Below, piece after piece: positions 53,370-64,000 of a stretch of 64,000 bases of DNA. Both the position numbers and the translations under genes were made by a program. The stretch is from Aedes albopictus (Eukaryota; Arthropoda; Insecta; Diptera; Culicidae), in NCBI RefSeq assembly GCF_035046485.1, contig NC_085136.1, positions 224,258,853 through 224,322,852 on the forward strand. The letters are read 5' to 3'. The notes under the pieces were generated by a model, which was not told where the DNA came from, did no database searches, and saw nothing but the letters and a program-made list of their open reading frames with translations. Numbering within the stretch: position 1 is the stretch's first letter; each line of letters begins with the position of its first letter.

Positions 53370-53700
53370 ATTTCAGGGGCAGTATAGGAATATTTTGAGA
53401 GTTTTCGGGGCAATTCCTGAAGGTCTATAGAGGATTCCAGGATAGTTCCAGCTGGGTTCCAAGATTTTTCCAGCAGGTTTCAGGGGCTTTCCATGGGCGC
53501 TCTAGAAGATTTTAGGGGCGTTCAGCAGGGTTCAAGTGGCTTAAAAAGTGTTCTAGGGCGTTTCAGAGGGGCATTCCAGGAGGTTTAGAGGATTTCAGGG
53601 ATCTTCCAAAGGGTTCCAGGGTCGTCCAAGGGGTTTCGGGGGCTTTAGGGCGTTACAAAGAGTTTCAGTGGGTTTCAGATGCATTCCTGGGTTCGTTGGT
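53370..53700 (+). repeat. degenerate satellite, right block
   Basis: GGGGTTTCGGGGGC, CATTCCAGGAGG and similar units, continuing the block that stops at 52128. Confidence 0.7.
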
Positions 53701-53821
53701 GACCACGAAGCTCTAGTAAGATGTAGACAATATCTAGGACTGGGTATTTACCCGGGTTACCCTAGCAGCTGCTGGGCTGCGTCATTGTGGTTCAAGATCG
53801 GCTGTGTTACCTGCACAATGA

Positions 53822-54377
53822 CTTGTTTGTGAGAGCCTTAACCTGCTTATAATAAGCGATCACATCCGGTGCATCCTTCGAGCTACACACGAATCCGAAT
53901 GACTCCGTCCAGCTAGACTTTGGCACCTCCAGCTTCATGCGCTCTGTTGCTGCCGCAGTTGCCATGAGTATAACATGGCCGCCATCGCTGACTTACGATG
54001 TCTCATCAGGGCCTGCTTGAGGTCCTTAGGTGCCGGCCAGACTGAACGCGTCTCGCGGTGTGATGTGAATTTCCCATACGATTTAACAGTTCCCTATTAT
54101 TGATTGTTATTCCCTTGCGTGTACATTTTCGCATCGCGTCGCGTGACACGTGCACTCTGGTCGTACCTTTACTGATGTTCGACTTCGGGGACCCACAGTC
54201 AATAATGGAGTCAAGCTGCTGCGCAACCATCTTCATTGCAGAAAGCTCATCTATATTCTTATTGATAACCCTCATCAACCACGCTCCTTCCATGAGCTTT
54301 CCCGATATGCTAGTTGGGATAAAAATAGGTCTCTTAACTCTGAAATTTGCCCTCTCCACTCTTCTGGAAGGAGAAAG
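53822..54377 (-). pseudogene. non-LTR retrotransposon ORF1 fragment (R1-like)
   Basis: Minus-strand frames read VERANFRVKRPIFIPTSISG-like sequence, MRVINKNIDELSAMKMVAQQ, LDSIIDCGSPKSNISKGTTR (54359-54100), and then in another frame ERMKLEVPKSSWTESFGFVC and APDVIAYYKQVKALTN (about 53960-53830). The INKNIDEL...KSNISKGT and YYKQVKALTN phrases resemble N-terminal Gag regions of R1-type elements. At least one frameshift is present. Confidence 0.5.
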
Positions 54378-54399
54378 CCACTTTTAGCGAAGGGTTTAA

Positions 54400-55015
54400 C
54401 CCTCTAATACCCAAATTTTTTATTCTGATCTAAATATCATTTTTCGTCATATAAAATCGATTTAAACATGTTTTGGAAGATGACTCTTTTTAATTCTCGA
54501 TTTCATGAATTTCAGTTTTTGATTTTTCTAATTTTTATTTTTGAACATCCCCACACTTTTATATTTTTCCTGGAAGCCTATTTGGGGTACGGATTTTTTG
54601 GGATGAAAACATTTTGAGATTTTATGATTATTGTTGAAATATTTTTATTTAAAATTTTTTTCATATAAAATTTTATTTTTCGTGTAATTTTAAGTAAAAT
54701 AATTTTAGAGTGTATTCGATCCCCTTAAACTATTAAACAAGGATAGAATGGTTTGGAAAAATTTAAAATATGTGAATTGTAGCGATTCAATACAAAATAA
54801 ACAATGACTTCTAAAAGGTGACCAAAACATCAATTTTTCAATGATTTAGAAAAAAATGTAAATACGCTTTAAAATACACCAAAAATCATTTTGAGATATA
54901 CAAAACAGTCCTAAATATCAGCCAAAAATATAAAAATTTGGATTTCCCACGAAACAAAAATTACAAAAATGCTTAAACTATACCCCGTCTAAAGGCGGGG
55001 TTGGGTATTAGAGGG
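54400..55015. mobile_element. 616-bp piggyBac-like element (CCCTCTAATACCCAA), TTAA site
   Basis: The 15-bp inverted ends CCCTCTAATACCCAA / TTGGGTATTAGAGGG lie between TTAA at 54396-54399 and 55016-55019. The interior is AT-rich with no ORF. A second family member is at 56685-58352. Confidence 0.85.
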
Positions 55016-55019
55016 TTAA

Positions 55020-56680
55020 CCTTGCCACTACCGCTACTAATTGTATATGATTCATTTGATCGTTTTTACCTCCTTTGGTATAGCTGACGCGATACAGCAT
55101 TTTATACTCAGCCGCTGAGTGCAAGCACGGATGCTGTTTGAACAGGTGGTCGGGATAACTTCTTTGAGGTAGGAACTTGTGAAATCTAGAGCTTTGTTGG
55201 GCGCTTATTTCACGTTGTCGACTCACCATTTTGAAGCTCAAAAATCTAATTCATATATAAAAAAAATGAAGCCCTATGGCTGAATATGATTAATAAAATA
55301 TGCAATGTATTGATTTTTAACGAAAAATGTAAAGGTTTTCGTTTTACCAAAATTCACGGCTATGATTAAATCGAAATTCTCTTGTATTCAAATTGATATC
55401 GAGTCTAAAATACTAAATTGAAAAAATAAGTCGTTTTTATTAATCTTCAGAGAAATTTTCAACATTTCACGAGCTATAACTGATCGAATGCTGTTTTATT
55501 GTTCTATGGCATTACGAACACCCAAAATCGTATTGAAATGAAATATGATATGATAGAATAGACATTGCATGGAATATTCCACCCACAGCTTGTTTTATAA
55601 TCGTCTAATATTTCTGACCCAAACAGCTTACAGTGAAATGAGCTAAAAGCCGTTGACCCTCATCGGTTCGTTTATTTTTGTCCACCCATTCCTGAGCAAC
55701 ATTTCGATTTTTTTTTTGCAAACCTTGAAAACCAATCGAATAAACGAAAGACCTAACCGAATCCGATGCACAGCAGCAGGTATACCTAGATGTATTTCGC
55801 GCGGTTCACTCTCTCTAAGCACTCTGACACTCCGAAGGTTGATCATGATTGCCAAAATCAATGGCACAGGGGCTTCTTGCAGCGCTCTCTAAAACGCCAA
55901 GCTACGTGATGTTGGTCGCATAGTGAAGCAAATTCGTAATCGTTCGGTTCGCAAAAATGAAAACTAAAAAATGGTCCGCCAGGGTAGAGCACTTCTTCAG
56001 CCCCGGATGATGCTTGACTATGGAACCAGGTAACGAAAGCATTCAAGAATGAAACATGCAGGGCTTCTGTTGGGTTACAAAAAAACGACGCGATACAAGC
56101 ATGCCAACCAACATTATTGCTTGATGGGACTATTTGAGCTCCATCACGCCTAAGGCGGGAAACTGTAAAGTTACACGCTATATCAAATTATGTGAACGAC
56201 AGCTGCGACCAGATAAGCGGTTACAATGCTAATTTGAGCATTCAGATTATCTCTAACTGGACGTTGTGTCGATGGAACATAACGATGCTTGCTAAAACAG
56301 GACAGACGAAATTTGTTGGATATAATAACACGTTGAACGCTTTCAGCTATGAAACATTCAGCAAACAAGGTGATGATTTTTGTGCTGTATTTTATCTTGT
56401 CGATTCTGATTGTGTTTTGCTAATATTTAACTGGTGGTTTTGCTGAAACATTCGGTTTACAGTATGGCTCATGCAAAAATGCAAAAGTTTTCAAAGTCAT
56501 TTTTCATCTGATTCCAACCGATAAACCTCGCATTTATCCATTGCATAATATAGTCTAGATACCCTAATCCAGCTATGGTATAGAAGCACTGACTGATTCA
56601 TAAACTTTTGAAAATATAACGTCAAACAAATAAATGTCAAAAACGTCCAGCGATCTAAAATCCAAGATGACAGCACACAA
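55020..56680. other. non-coding stretch
   Basis: Mostly AT-rich. A balanced patch at 55650-56050 has short frames on both strands but no recognisable protein or splice pattern. Confidence 0.4.
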
Positions 56681-56739
56681 TCAACCCTCTAATACCCATT
56701 TTTTATTTTGATCTAAATATCATATTTCGTCCTCTAAAT

Positions 56740-57011
56740 CGGTCTACCGACTTTTCGAAACCTCTAACTAAGCAGAATACCCTCTTTGAATGAGTCAAAT
56801 CAATTGTGTACCTTTTAATTCCGCCCTCTTTTGCTTATACTTTGACAGATACGCGTATTTCGACTACCACTTGTAATTTTCCTCAGTGTCAGTTATCCAC
56901 GATAACTGAGGAATATTACAAGCGGTAGTCGAAATATACGCGTATGTGTCAAAGGATAGGCAAAAGAGGGCAGAATTAAAAGGTACAAAACTAATTAGAC
57001 TCATTCGAAGA
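56740..57011. mobile_element. palindromic MITE nested in the TCAA element (first)
   Basis: Inverted pairs TGTACCTTTTAATTC, CTTTGACA..TACGCGTAT and TTTCGACTACC surround a central palindrome near 56890. TCTAAA appears at both junctions, and the host sequence CTCTAAAATTAATTTAAACG is restored without it. Confidence 0.7.
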
Positions 57012-57055
57012 TCTAAAATTAATTTAAACGTGTTTCGGAAAGTGATGCTTTTTAT

Positions 57056-57336
57056 CACAGAGAACAGACATCCAAGTCCAGTTCCAAAACTGTGTAAGGA
57101 ATTTAACGGTCAATTGAAATGGTAACACAAGTGGCAACATTGTGGTGGCGCTGCTATCGCAAAGTTCCCACGCTGTTGTCGGTGGCGAATATAAAACTTA
57201 TCTAGATATGCATACTCACTACTGACTGTAGCAATTTGCCGCATAGGTGACGCTAGTGTTGTCAACGCTAAAAAATTTGAATCCTTACACAGATTTCGAG
57301 AAAATTTTCTATAGGCTTGGATGTCTGTTCTCTGTG
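57056..57336. mobile_element. 281-bp MITE (CACAGAGAACAGACATCC), nested (second)
   Basis: Inverted ends CACAGAGAACAGACATCCAA and its inverse, flanked by TTTTTAT at 57049-57055 and 57337-57343. Confidence 0.82.
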
Positions 57337-57488
57337 TTTTTATTTCGCAATTTTGTAAATTTCGGATTATGATTTTTCTAAATTTTGTTTTCAAATACCT
57401 ATCCCTACATTTTTATATTTTTCCTAAAATTTTCATTTGATTTTTTAAGTTAATCTCAATCGATTATAAATTGGTACTAGTTTATTAT

Positions 57489-58142
57489 ACTCAAGTGGCC
57501 ATGCAATATCCGGAACCATTCCGGAGATATTCCGGAATGTTCGGGTCCGGGTGAGGGGGTTGCCAAACTGGCTAAAAGTGATTATTTCGTTTGTTATTGT
57601 GATTAAACCATCTATTTTCAGCGAAATTGTTGTTGCAAATAGTAAAACACAACTGCCATCATCAAATTTGAATAAGTCCACCCATCCGGATCCCCGTGAC
57701 AGGTTCCGCGGGGCCTCATTTTGGACCCTTCTGGTTTTCAACCTAAACATGCCGTGCGACATATCAATCTTCATGATTTCGAATGACTGAATCAGAAACG
57801 ACTGGAGTCTGTATCAACTAATATGCCCCCCTCCCCCCCCCCCCCGGAATATCCAGCACAGGTTCCAGGGGGTGTCATCGGGACATTCCTGGTTTGTTAC
57901 CAAAACATGTCGTGCGAGGTATCAATCTTCATGATTTCGAGAGAATGGGGCAAAAAAATTACTATAGCATGGCCGCTCCGGAACACATGGAACTGGTTCC
58001 GCAGAGGCCTCTCAAACACAATAACACACGAAATAATCACTTTTAGCCATTTATCAAAACATGCTCCTCACCCACCCCCTGACCCTAGTACAATCCGGAA
58101 TATCTCCGGAATGGTTCCGGATATTACATGGCCACTTGAATG
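57489..58142. mobile_element. MITE with TCCGGAAT repeats, nested (third)
   Basis: Ends TCAAGTGGCCATG and the inverse extend about 45 bp through TCCGGAACCATTCCGGAGAT. The interior has a C-run at 57827-57844. Confidence 0.75.
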
Positions 58143-58388
58143 AAATAAACCTTCACCAATTTATGATTGGTTAACTTAAAAAAAATGATGAAAATTGTCG
58201 AAATGCCAGCATTTTGGAAATGATTTGTCGGGGATCGGGTACGTGAAGGTTAATATCAGCCAAAAATATAAAAGTGTTGATATTTGGAAAGAAAAAAAAT
58301 ACAAAATACTCAAGCTATACCCCGTCTAAAGGCGGAATTGGGTATTAGAGGGTCAAAACGTCGGCTGTTTTAACGAGTGTTAGGCTCT

Positions 58389-58996
58389 TGTTGTGAACCC
58401 TATTATAGCTACAGAATCCATCTAATAGTTAGGTAGTAGTGAGCTTGTAAATCTAAATAATTGTACGTACACACACATAATGGATTATGACCTTGACAAC
58501 TTTCACCACACACTCTCCCTCACACAATTATTGTATTGTCACACAATGCCCTTTGTTATGCCAGCTATAAAAGACCATGCGTCCCCTTTGGTCGGTCTCT
58601 TTTGCCGATCGACCACGCTGTAAGTAAGTAGTGAACCAAGTGTTAATAATGTTGGAACCCAAGGCGCAGCGGACACGGTCTCACCAATAAACAACCGACC
58701 GACCATAAATACGCGTCCCGGGATTCGCGTGATACGAAGAAAGTAATCAACATCGAGTGTATCCTTCCAACATGTTTACTATTGTAGGAACTAGTACGGA
58801 CTGATCAATATACACAAATTCAAACACTTCAACACTTATGCTTCGTCAGATCTACACACACTCAAACAGATATAGATGGACATACAAATACAGCTTATAT
58901 TGTCGCTACCAAGGGGCTGCCACTACTGTTCTCCAACAAATAAATAGTTAGAGAATAGCAGGAGTTTCTTTGTTATTCTTTCCGCGCGACATTACA
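58389..58996 (+). repeat. LTR-like segment, plus orientation (probable solo LTR)
   Basis: Begins TGTTGTGAACCCTATTATAG and ends CGCGACATTACA, i.e. TG...CA, 608 bp. It holds a TATA-like CTATAAAAGACC (58569) and AATAAA signals (58687, 58938). Its first 112 bases recur inverted at 59005-59118. No TSD is visible, so the right border is tentative. Confidence 0.5.
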
Positions 58997-59004
58997 AGTT
59001 TTTC

Positions 59005-59118
59005 AAGTTGTCAAGGTCATAATCCATTATGTGTGTGTACGTACCATTATTTAGATTTACAAGCTCACTACTACCTAACTATTAGATGGATTCTGTAGCT
59101 ATAATAGGGTTCACAACA
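59005..59118 (-). repeat. start of the gypsy 3' LTR, truncated
   Basis: On the minus strand TGTTGTGAACCC follows the purine-rich AAAGCTAGGAGAAG (59132-59119), as expected for a polypurine tract and LTR start. It breaks off after about 114 bp at the inverted LTR. Confidence 0.6.
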
Positions 59119-59308
59119 CTTCTCCTAGCTTTAAATGAGACTTTAGAGCTAATGCCTACTACTAACACAAGAACAGTCATCCAGCGATAACGAAACGCGA
59201 TACAATACAAGTACATCAACTCTAATCCACTAATCATCAAATGCCTTCGATACACGAAGAGACAACACATCCGTTTTTTTTCCAAAACCCACACTAGCAT
59301 TTCAAGGT

Positions 59309-60106
59309 TCTATTACGAATTCGCTTGGATCGACGGAGCTTTGGTGATGTAGACTCGCTACGTTTTCTTTTATTCTCCGATTTCTTCTTTTTTGGAGATT
59401 TCTTCTTGTTCGACGTTGTTGGTCGAACCACGGATTAAGGACCAGGTACCTCCACCCCACTCGTTGGCTGTTCTGACTCGGGGATAGGACTCATTACTGG
59501 TAGGAAAGGATGGTATTTGTCTGACAGATCAGACACACGGATTTGGTTAGTATGGACCATACGCACATTCCCGTTAAGATTGATCAAGTAAGTGTGAGGA
59601 CTGATTTTCTCTAGAACAATCGCTGGAATCCAACGGACACTATCATCCATGTGGTTCCGATAGAAAACTTTATCACCACGGGAGTACGTTTTGGGGCATC
59701 TGTAGAGCCTTTGAACCACTGCTTCCATTATGTAGGAATATTGTGGCAACGTTTTGGGGCATACTGGAGGACTGTTGGATTTTGCGGGGGTCAACGACGG
59801 TTTAACCACATTCTTTTGTTGATTTTGAATGTCCAACTTAATAGGGTTACTAACATTTAATAATGTGCGTGGCACGTAACTGAACATCATGGAAGAGGGT
59901 GTTCTACCGGTAGTGGTAGACGGAGTATTTCTTTAGTTGAACAGAATGCGGTTAAGCTTTCGTTGGATTGGTATCGGTTTGAATTTCTCATCCAACAAAT
60001 ACTTCTTCAGTACAGTCTTGATAGTCTGCACACCTCTCTCTGCTAAACCATTTGACTGTGGATGGTATGGTGGAGATAACGTGTAGCCACTGCGCCACGT
60101 GCCCCG
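59309..60106 (-). pseudogene. Ty3/gypsy Pol, integrase C-terminal half
   Basis: Minus-strand frames show YTLSPPYHPQSNGLAERGVQ (about 60085-60020), which contains the catalytic Glu of the integrase core. They continue with TTTGRTPSSMMFSYVPRTLL and the C-terminal domain YSRGDKVFYRNHMDDSVRWI followed by NGNVRMVHTNQIRVSD. A basic tail (KSPKKKKSENKRKR, RRSKRIRNR) ends near 59309. Stops at 59933 and 59435 break it. The 5' side is cut at about 60107 by AT-rich sequence. It sits 5' of the LTR start on the same strand. Confidence 0.82.
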
Positions 60107-60954
60107 GCATTTTTTTTTATTATTATCGTATAAATTGGTACAAAGGTTCTCAGAATTTAATGATTTTTTTTTTGTTTCACAGCTAGGGCTGAACAAAAAC
60201 TAAATTGAAAATAAACAGGGTCACCTAATTTTCCGAAAAACTCCAGTGGAAAACAAAGATACCACCTACTTTGAAAAATCATAACTCAAGAAGGAAGCAT
60301 CGTAAATACAATTTTTTCTTGTGAAATGATAAAAAAAATTTCTCAGCAATTAAAAAAAAAAATACAAAATAAAAATTGTTTTCCACAAAATTTTGCACTG
60401 TTGAGGAAAATCGGTTGGAAAAGTCGGAAAAACAATTTTCGAAGTCCGGAAAAAATCCCAAACAAATATTTTTGAAAGAAAATTTTATAAGCTATATTCT
60501 GTAAAATTTTCACGATGTTGATTTTCTCCGTTCCTTAGTTATGACCAATTTTGTGGAATACCTGAAACCAAATTATGTTGGAACTGAAATACACTTTTGA
60601 GTATGATCTAGTTTTTACCCAAATTAGGGTTAAGTTTACAACACAAAAAACTAGTAATTTTTCGCCATATACAGTTAAAACGCCAATTTTTGTCAACTTT
60701 GATTGAATGTTCCCACTAATTCCATAATTTTAAGTGATAATATGTACATTTTATAGAATTTCAGGTTTTTACCTCAAATTGCCAAATGACTCGAACTCTT
60801 GTCCCGCATTTCGAACTTTTGCCCCACTATGTGTGAAATATGATTTCTTAAACTATTTTGCAAAAAGTTATACAGTATCGTCAATATACATATACCTAGT
60901 GGCTCCCCAAAAAAAATATTGAATTCAAATTCATTTTTTTTTGTTAATCGTATT
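60107..60954. other. AT-rich stretch, nothing recognised
   Basis: Long A/T runs. No gene or clear termini. Confidence 0.45.
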
Positions 60955-61085
60955 AATGAGATTTTTAGCCCTAGGCTAAAAGGCTCGGGACCCTCGCTTT
61001 ACTTTCCTTCCGAAGGAAGATTACTTACATTTTTGTGAGTTTTTCGGGAGTGGGATTCGATCCCAGGTCCTAGGCGTGATAGTCA
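60955..61085 (-). mobile_element. tRNA-related SINE fragment
   Basis: On the minus strand GGATCGAATCCCACTCCCG resembles a B box, followed by AATCTTCCTTCGGAAGGAAAG and CTTTTAGCCTAGGGCTAAAA. The A box is not clear. Confidence 0.4.
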
Positions 61086-61329
61086 CGACAAATTCATTAC
61101 GATGGAAAGACCATCGCAAATTTCAATGTTTCGGTCAAAAACCAACATTTTGTAATAAGTTTTTGAAAAATTACTCAATTTTCGTAATTTTTAGAGTGAA
61201 AGACTCTTATTCCAAAAGGCTTCGAACAAATTTGACACCCGAAAGAAATAATTTGAATTGAGCTCAAAAACTTCAAAAGAAACTCTTGCCCCACTTGAAC
61301 GTTTGCCCCACTTTACTCTATTGCATGTT

Positions 61330-61605
61330 TAGTATATTTGGTATGAAGGAGATTTCCGGAATCCAAACATGATAATCATGTACAAAACGCTACTAAGACC
61401 GGTGGCTCTCCATGGACACAAAACATGAACCATGCTCGAGGAGGACCTGCAAGCACTCGGAGTTTTCGAGCAAAGCTTGCTTAGGACGATCTTCGGCGGC
61501 GTATAGTAGAATGGTGTGTCGCGACGACGGAAGTGGCCAAAGCTTGGCTGTTACGGTGGGCACGGCATGTTGCAAGAATTCCTGACAATATTCCTGCAAA
61601 CTTTA
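61330..61605 (+). pseudogene. RTE-clade non-LTR element, 3' coding end
   Basis: The translation MYKTLLRPVALHGHKT, then TMLEEDLQALGVFEQSLLRT and IFGG resembles the domain after RT in RTE elements (YKTLI.PV..YG..TW). Stops and a gap before RWARHVAR-like sequence indicate decay. Confidence 0.7.
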
Positions 61606-63384
61606 ACTTGACTAAATAAATTAAAGGGGCATAAAGTTTTTCTTAAAATTTTCTATCTTATACAAATTGATAAGATAGAAAATTTTTAGAAATACTTAAA
61701 GCTATTTATAGATTTACTTTCAAAGTTTCTTCAAGCATCTTCATACATCAATCAAACAGTATCCTTCTGATCGTAAGTTTTTCGTGAACAATTCTAGATA
61801 ATCCACAATGCATCTGAACTAAAACAAACTTTTATTTATGGCACAATTTGCATCAAGGTGCTGGTGTTCAAATACTGCACAACCAACGATAGGTGCAAAA
61901 TCCGCGCTAAATGCAATTCATGGTCGCTTAGACCTACGGATGAAGGGATTTCTAAAGCCGTTGCACTGTTTGTGCAAAGTTGTAAAATAAAGCTTATACA
62001 GCAGACTAAACAATGCAATGTATTCTTTGATCCGGACAGTTATGGCGGCACCGCAGCACCGGTGCATCATCTTCTGGCAAATACTCGGACAAGATGCATT
62101 TCGGATCTTCTGCCATTATTGGATGATCTTGAAGTGCGAAAAACTAAGGCATACAGAATGGGTACACACAGCACAATATTGTACCTTCTCTCTGCTGCGC
62201 TGTCGGGTGGTTCTGCCTCGTTCGATGATCTATGCCGGGCAAATATTGACGTGCGTTCTGTTTGACATCGTGTGGCTCCCCGGTTGGGATTCGTTGCGAT
62301 TCATAGTCAATCGCCAAGTATTTCGCCAAGGTGATGCCGGAGACGAGAGCAGCCTTCGTTGCTTAATTACTTCATGATTTTTCAACACCACTCGGATGTA
62401 CGATGATGATGAGTGCCTGAAGTCTAAATCAATCGAGACGGGACGGCTTATGGAGTGAGTTGCCATCACTAGGAAGGGGTTTTCCCCTCGCATTAGCCTA
62501 AGATCGCGAGGTTTGATACGCTTGAGGCTTCAGTTGATACATATCTAATTCGGCGCAGATAAAATCGATTTTACTTACTCTAGATCATCAGCCTGGCGGA
62601 GTTTGGTAGAAATACGTCGATCGATGCAGTCGAGTGCGAAATGGAACTAATCATTTTGTCGTAAATGATGCAGAGGTCTCCTGAAAGTGACCGAATACGC
62701 AATATACGCAAAACCTTTAGCTTTAGGTAAATCAATGATGTCATTGGAAAGTTTTACTAGCATACTGTGTGACTTTATTCTATTGTGAAAATATGGTGAT
62801 TTATCTGATTTGAATATACCTAGGACAAAACCAGTGAAGAGAATTGTCAGACAAAAGAGGCACAAAACAAGCAACAAAGAAGGTGCGACGATTACTCTTT
62901 ATCCCTACTGGTAACAGATAATGACATGATCTCGAAATTTTTTGTTGCAGACAAAACGGAAGCTGAATTTGTTGCGTACTTTTCAACTCGTGAATAATCA
63001 ATTATTGCTAACCCAAAGTCGAAACTGTTTGATGATAGAGCTTCACCAGAGTTGCAGTGTTTACCGGCTCGAAGTTACCGTTCGAAAATCACAATGCAAG
63101 GCTTAAAAATCTCTAAACTCGTGGTGTATGATGTTAATCTTATTATTTTCAAGTTGGGACAAACTTATGTCGCATGGGTTTGTTTGTCGCAACAAATACA
63201 GGTTGCGACATTGTCATTATTGTTGCGCGATTGTTGAATTTTAATTCACTGGACAAAACGTAAAAAAATAAACTAAAAAGATAAATGAAACAAGTTTTTT
63301 TATGAAAACTTTCATGACATTTTCAAATTTCCACCATGTTCGGTGCGAATTACCTTCCATGAGCATAAAACTAAATAATTAATT
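61606..63384. other. unassigned stretch with one GC-richer patch
   Basis: Bases about 62030-62500 are less AT-rich and carry overlapping frames on both strands (for example 62018-62377 plus, 62230-62493 minus). None matches a protein I know and no strong splice sites pick one. The remainder is AT-rich. Confidence 0.35.
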
Positions 63385-63533
63385 ATGTAATATTATTGAT
63401 GTGGGATTTTTCGACTGGAACTGGATCTTATTGCGTAGAAACGGCTATCTCAGTCTTAATTTACGAAAAATAAAATAAATCGTCGTAAATTAAGACTGAG
63501 ATAGCCGTTTCTACGCAATGTAATATTATTGAT
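63385..63533. repeat. 36-bp hairpin insertion flanked by 16-bp direct repeats
   Basis: ATGTAATATTATTGAT occurs at 63385-63400 and 63518-63533. Between them are about 30 bp of unique sequence and perfect 36-bp arms (63431-63466 and 63483-63518) that start TTGCGTAGAAACGGC, with a 16-base loop. Confidence 0.82.
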
Positions 63534-64000
63534 TTCATCGATAGACGTTTCTTACTTGGGACAGTGAAATAAGCAAAAAGGCAAATTGACATTCACATGA
63601 CATTTTTCATTCCTTTGAAGGGACACCATTTCTGATGATTGGAAGGTCAACATAACATTACAATCTAATACTTATTCACCGTCGAAAGTAGTTTATTGGA
63701 CAAAGGCAGTTCTTTGGAGTATTTCGTTTTACATTCATTAGCGGAGTGCGTAGGTATCTTATAGAATGTCTTCTTCTTTTGAACATATTTGGACTAATTG
63801 TTTTTATTTTGAGATACGTGTTCACATTTTTGAAGTAATTACTGATAATAGTTTTGCTTCCAGATTCGACTTTGCAGTTGAAACAAAGCTTCCTACAACA
63901 TTTTTTTGTTAAACAAACTGTTTTTGATCTTCTGCTGGTTGAAAGTGTACCGATTCTAATTTGCGCAAGCTTTGCGAAGTATTGGAAAAAATACCCACAG
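63534..64000. other. AT-rich stretch, nothing recognised
   Basis: No coding or repeat structure is seen. CTTACTTGGGA at 63552 resembles an end of the CCCAAGTAACA family but has no partner. Confidence 0.4.

Larger units (their letters stand above)
56685..58352. mobile_element. second CCCTCTAATACCC-family element, flanked by TCAA, containing three insertions
   Basis: Starts CCCTCTAATACCCATTTTTT and ends CCGTCTAAAGGCGGAATTGGGTATTAGAGGG-like sequence (last 15 bases inverse of the first). TCAA lies on both sides (56681-56684, 58353-58356). Internal alignment with 54400-55015 is broken by the three elements listed next. Confidence 0.82.

Noticed and set aside
54006..54359. 117-codon minus ORF first considered a host gene
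   Set aside because: Phrases in it and in the adjacent frame resemble R1-type ORF1, and the frame is broken, so it is listed as a retroelement fragment.
55643..55892. 75- to 79-codon ORFs on both strands
   Set aside because: Mutual antisense frames without any motif; no splice support.
61858..62493. Overlapping ORFs of 87-135 codons on both strands
   Set aside because: Neither strand gives a recognisable protein or convincing splice signals; left as unassigned.
1..64000. Endogenous non-retroviral virus fragments (flavivirus- or rhabdovirus-like), common in Aedes
   Set aside because: No polymerase, NS-protein or nucleoprotein motifs were recognised in any frame examined; only retroelement proteins were found.

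Overview
The window looks like chromosomal DNA of a culicine mosquito, most likely Aedes. It is AT-rich, the only clear host gene is split by introns, and almost everything else is transposable-element (TE) sequence of kinds typical of Aedes: a Feilai-type tRNA-SINE, RTE/JAM1-like, R1-clade and I/LOA-type non-LTR elements, BEL/Pao with a PHD finger, Copia, Ty3/gypsy, a Penelope-like element and many MITEs. The calls come from reading the sequence and its protein motifs, without any database search.

Host genes. A minus-strand acyl-CoA desaturase contributes three coding exons (10228-9817, 9747-9482, 9299-9229). Its remaining exons lie left of position 1, so bases 1-9228 are one long intron filled with TEs, and its 5' UTR lies somewhere to the right of 10240. 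A plausible first coding exon of an unrecognised plus-strand gene lies at 48819-49038, beside a possible divergent minus-strand 5' UTR exon. Weaker candidates are near 19373-19505, 20684-20773 and 35280-35590.

Layout. 1-9228: intron with an open RTE reverse transcriptase, a broken R1 element split by a 1.2 kb AT-rich insert and a palindromic MITE, and a SINE with a perfect 14-bp target-site duplication (TSD). 9229-10230: desaturase exons. 10230-13260: palindromic repeats and MITEs. 13330-18660: I/LOA-type non-LTR relic with three later insertions. 18660-21160: SINE and non-coding DNA. 21160-32834: a nested stack made of an R1 ORF1 relic holding four MITEs, a Copia element next to it, and a very young BEL/Pao element inside the Copia gag. 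32840-34600: RTE and Penelope remnants. 38065-39757: a miniature LTR element (TRIM-like) carrying a 110-bp tandem array. 41250-47060: long-inverted-repeat elements nested three deep and a Mutator-like element with minisatellite termini. 50430-53700: a degenerate satellite hosting an inverted cluster of tRNA-like elements. 54400-58352: two members of one CCCT...AGGG family, one at TTAA and one at TCAA, the second containing three younger elements. 58389-60106: a gypsy remnant with head-to-head LTRs. The last 4 kb is mostly unassigned.

The interest here is in mobile-element biology: exact nesting, sites whose pre-insertion state can be read, several apparently non-autonomous families, hammerhead-like cores, and a polyprotein interrupted by a single in-frame UAG.
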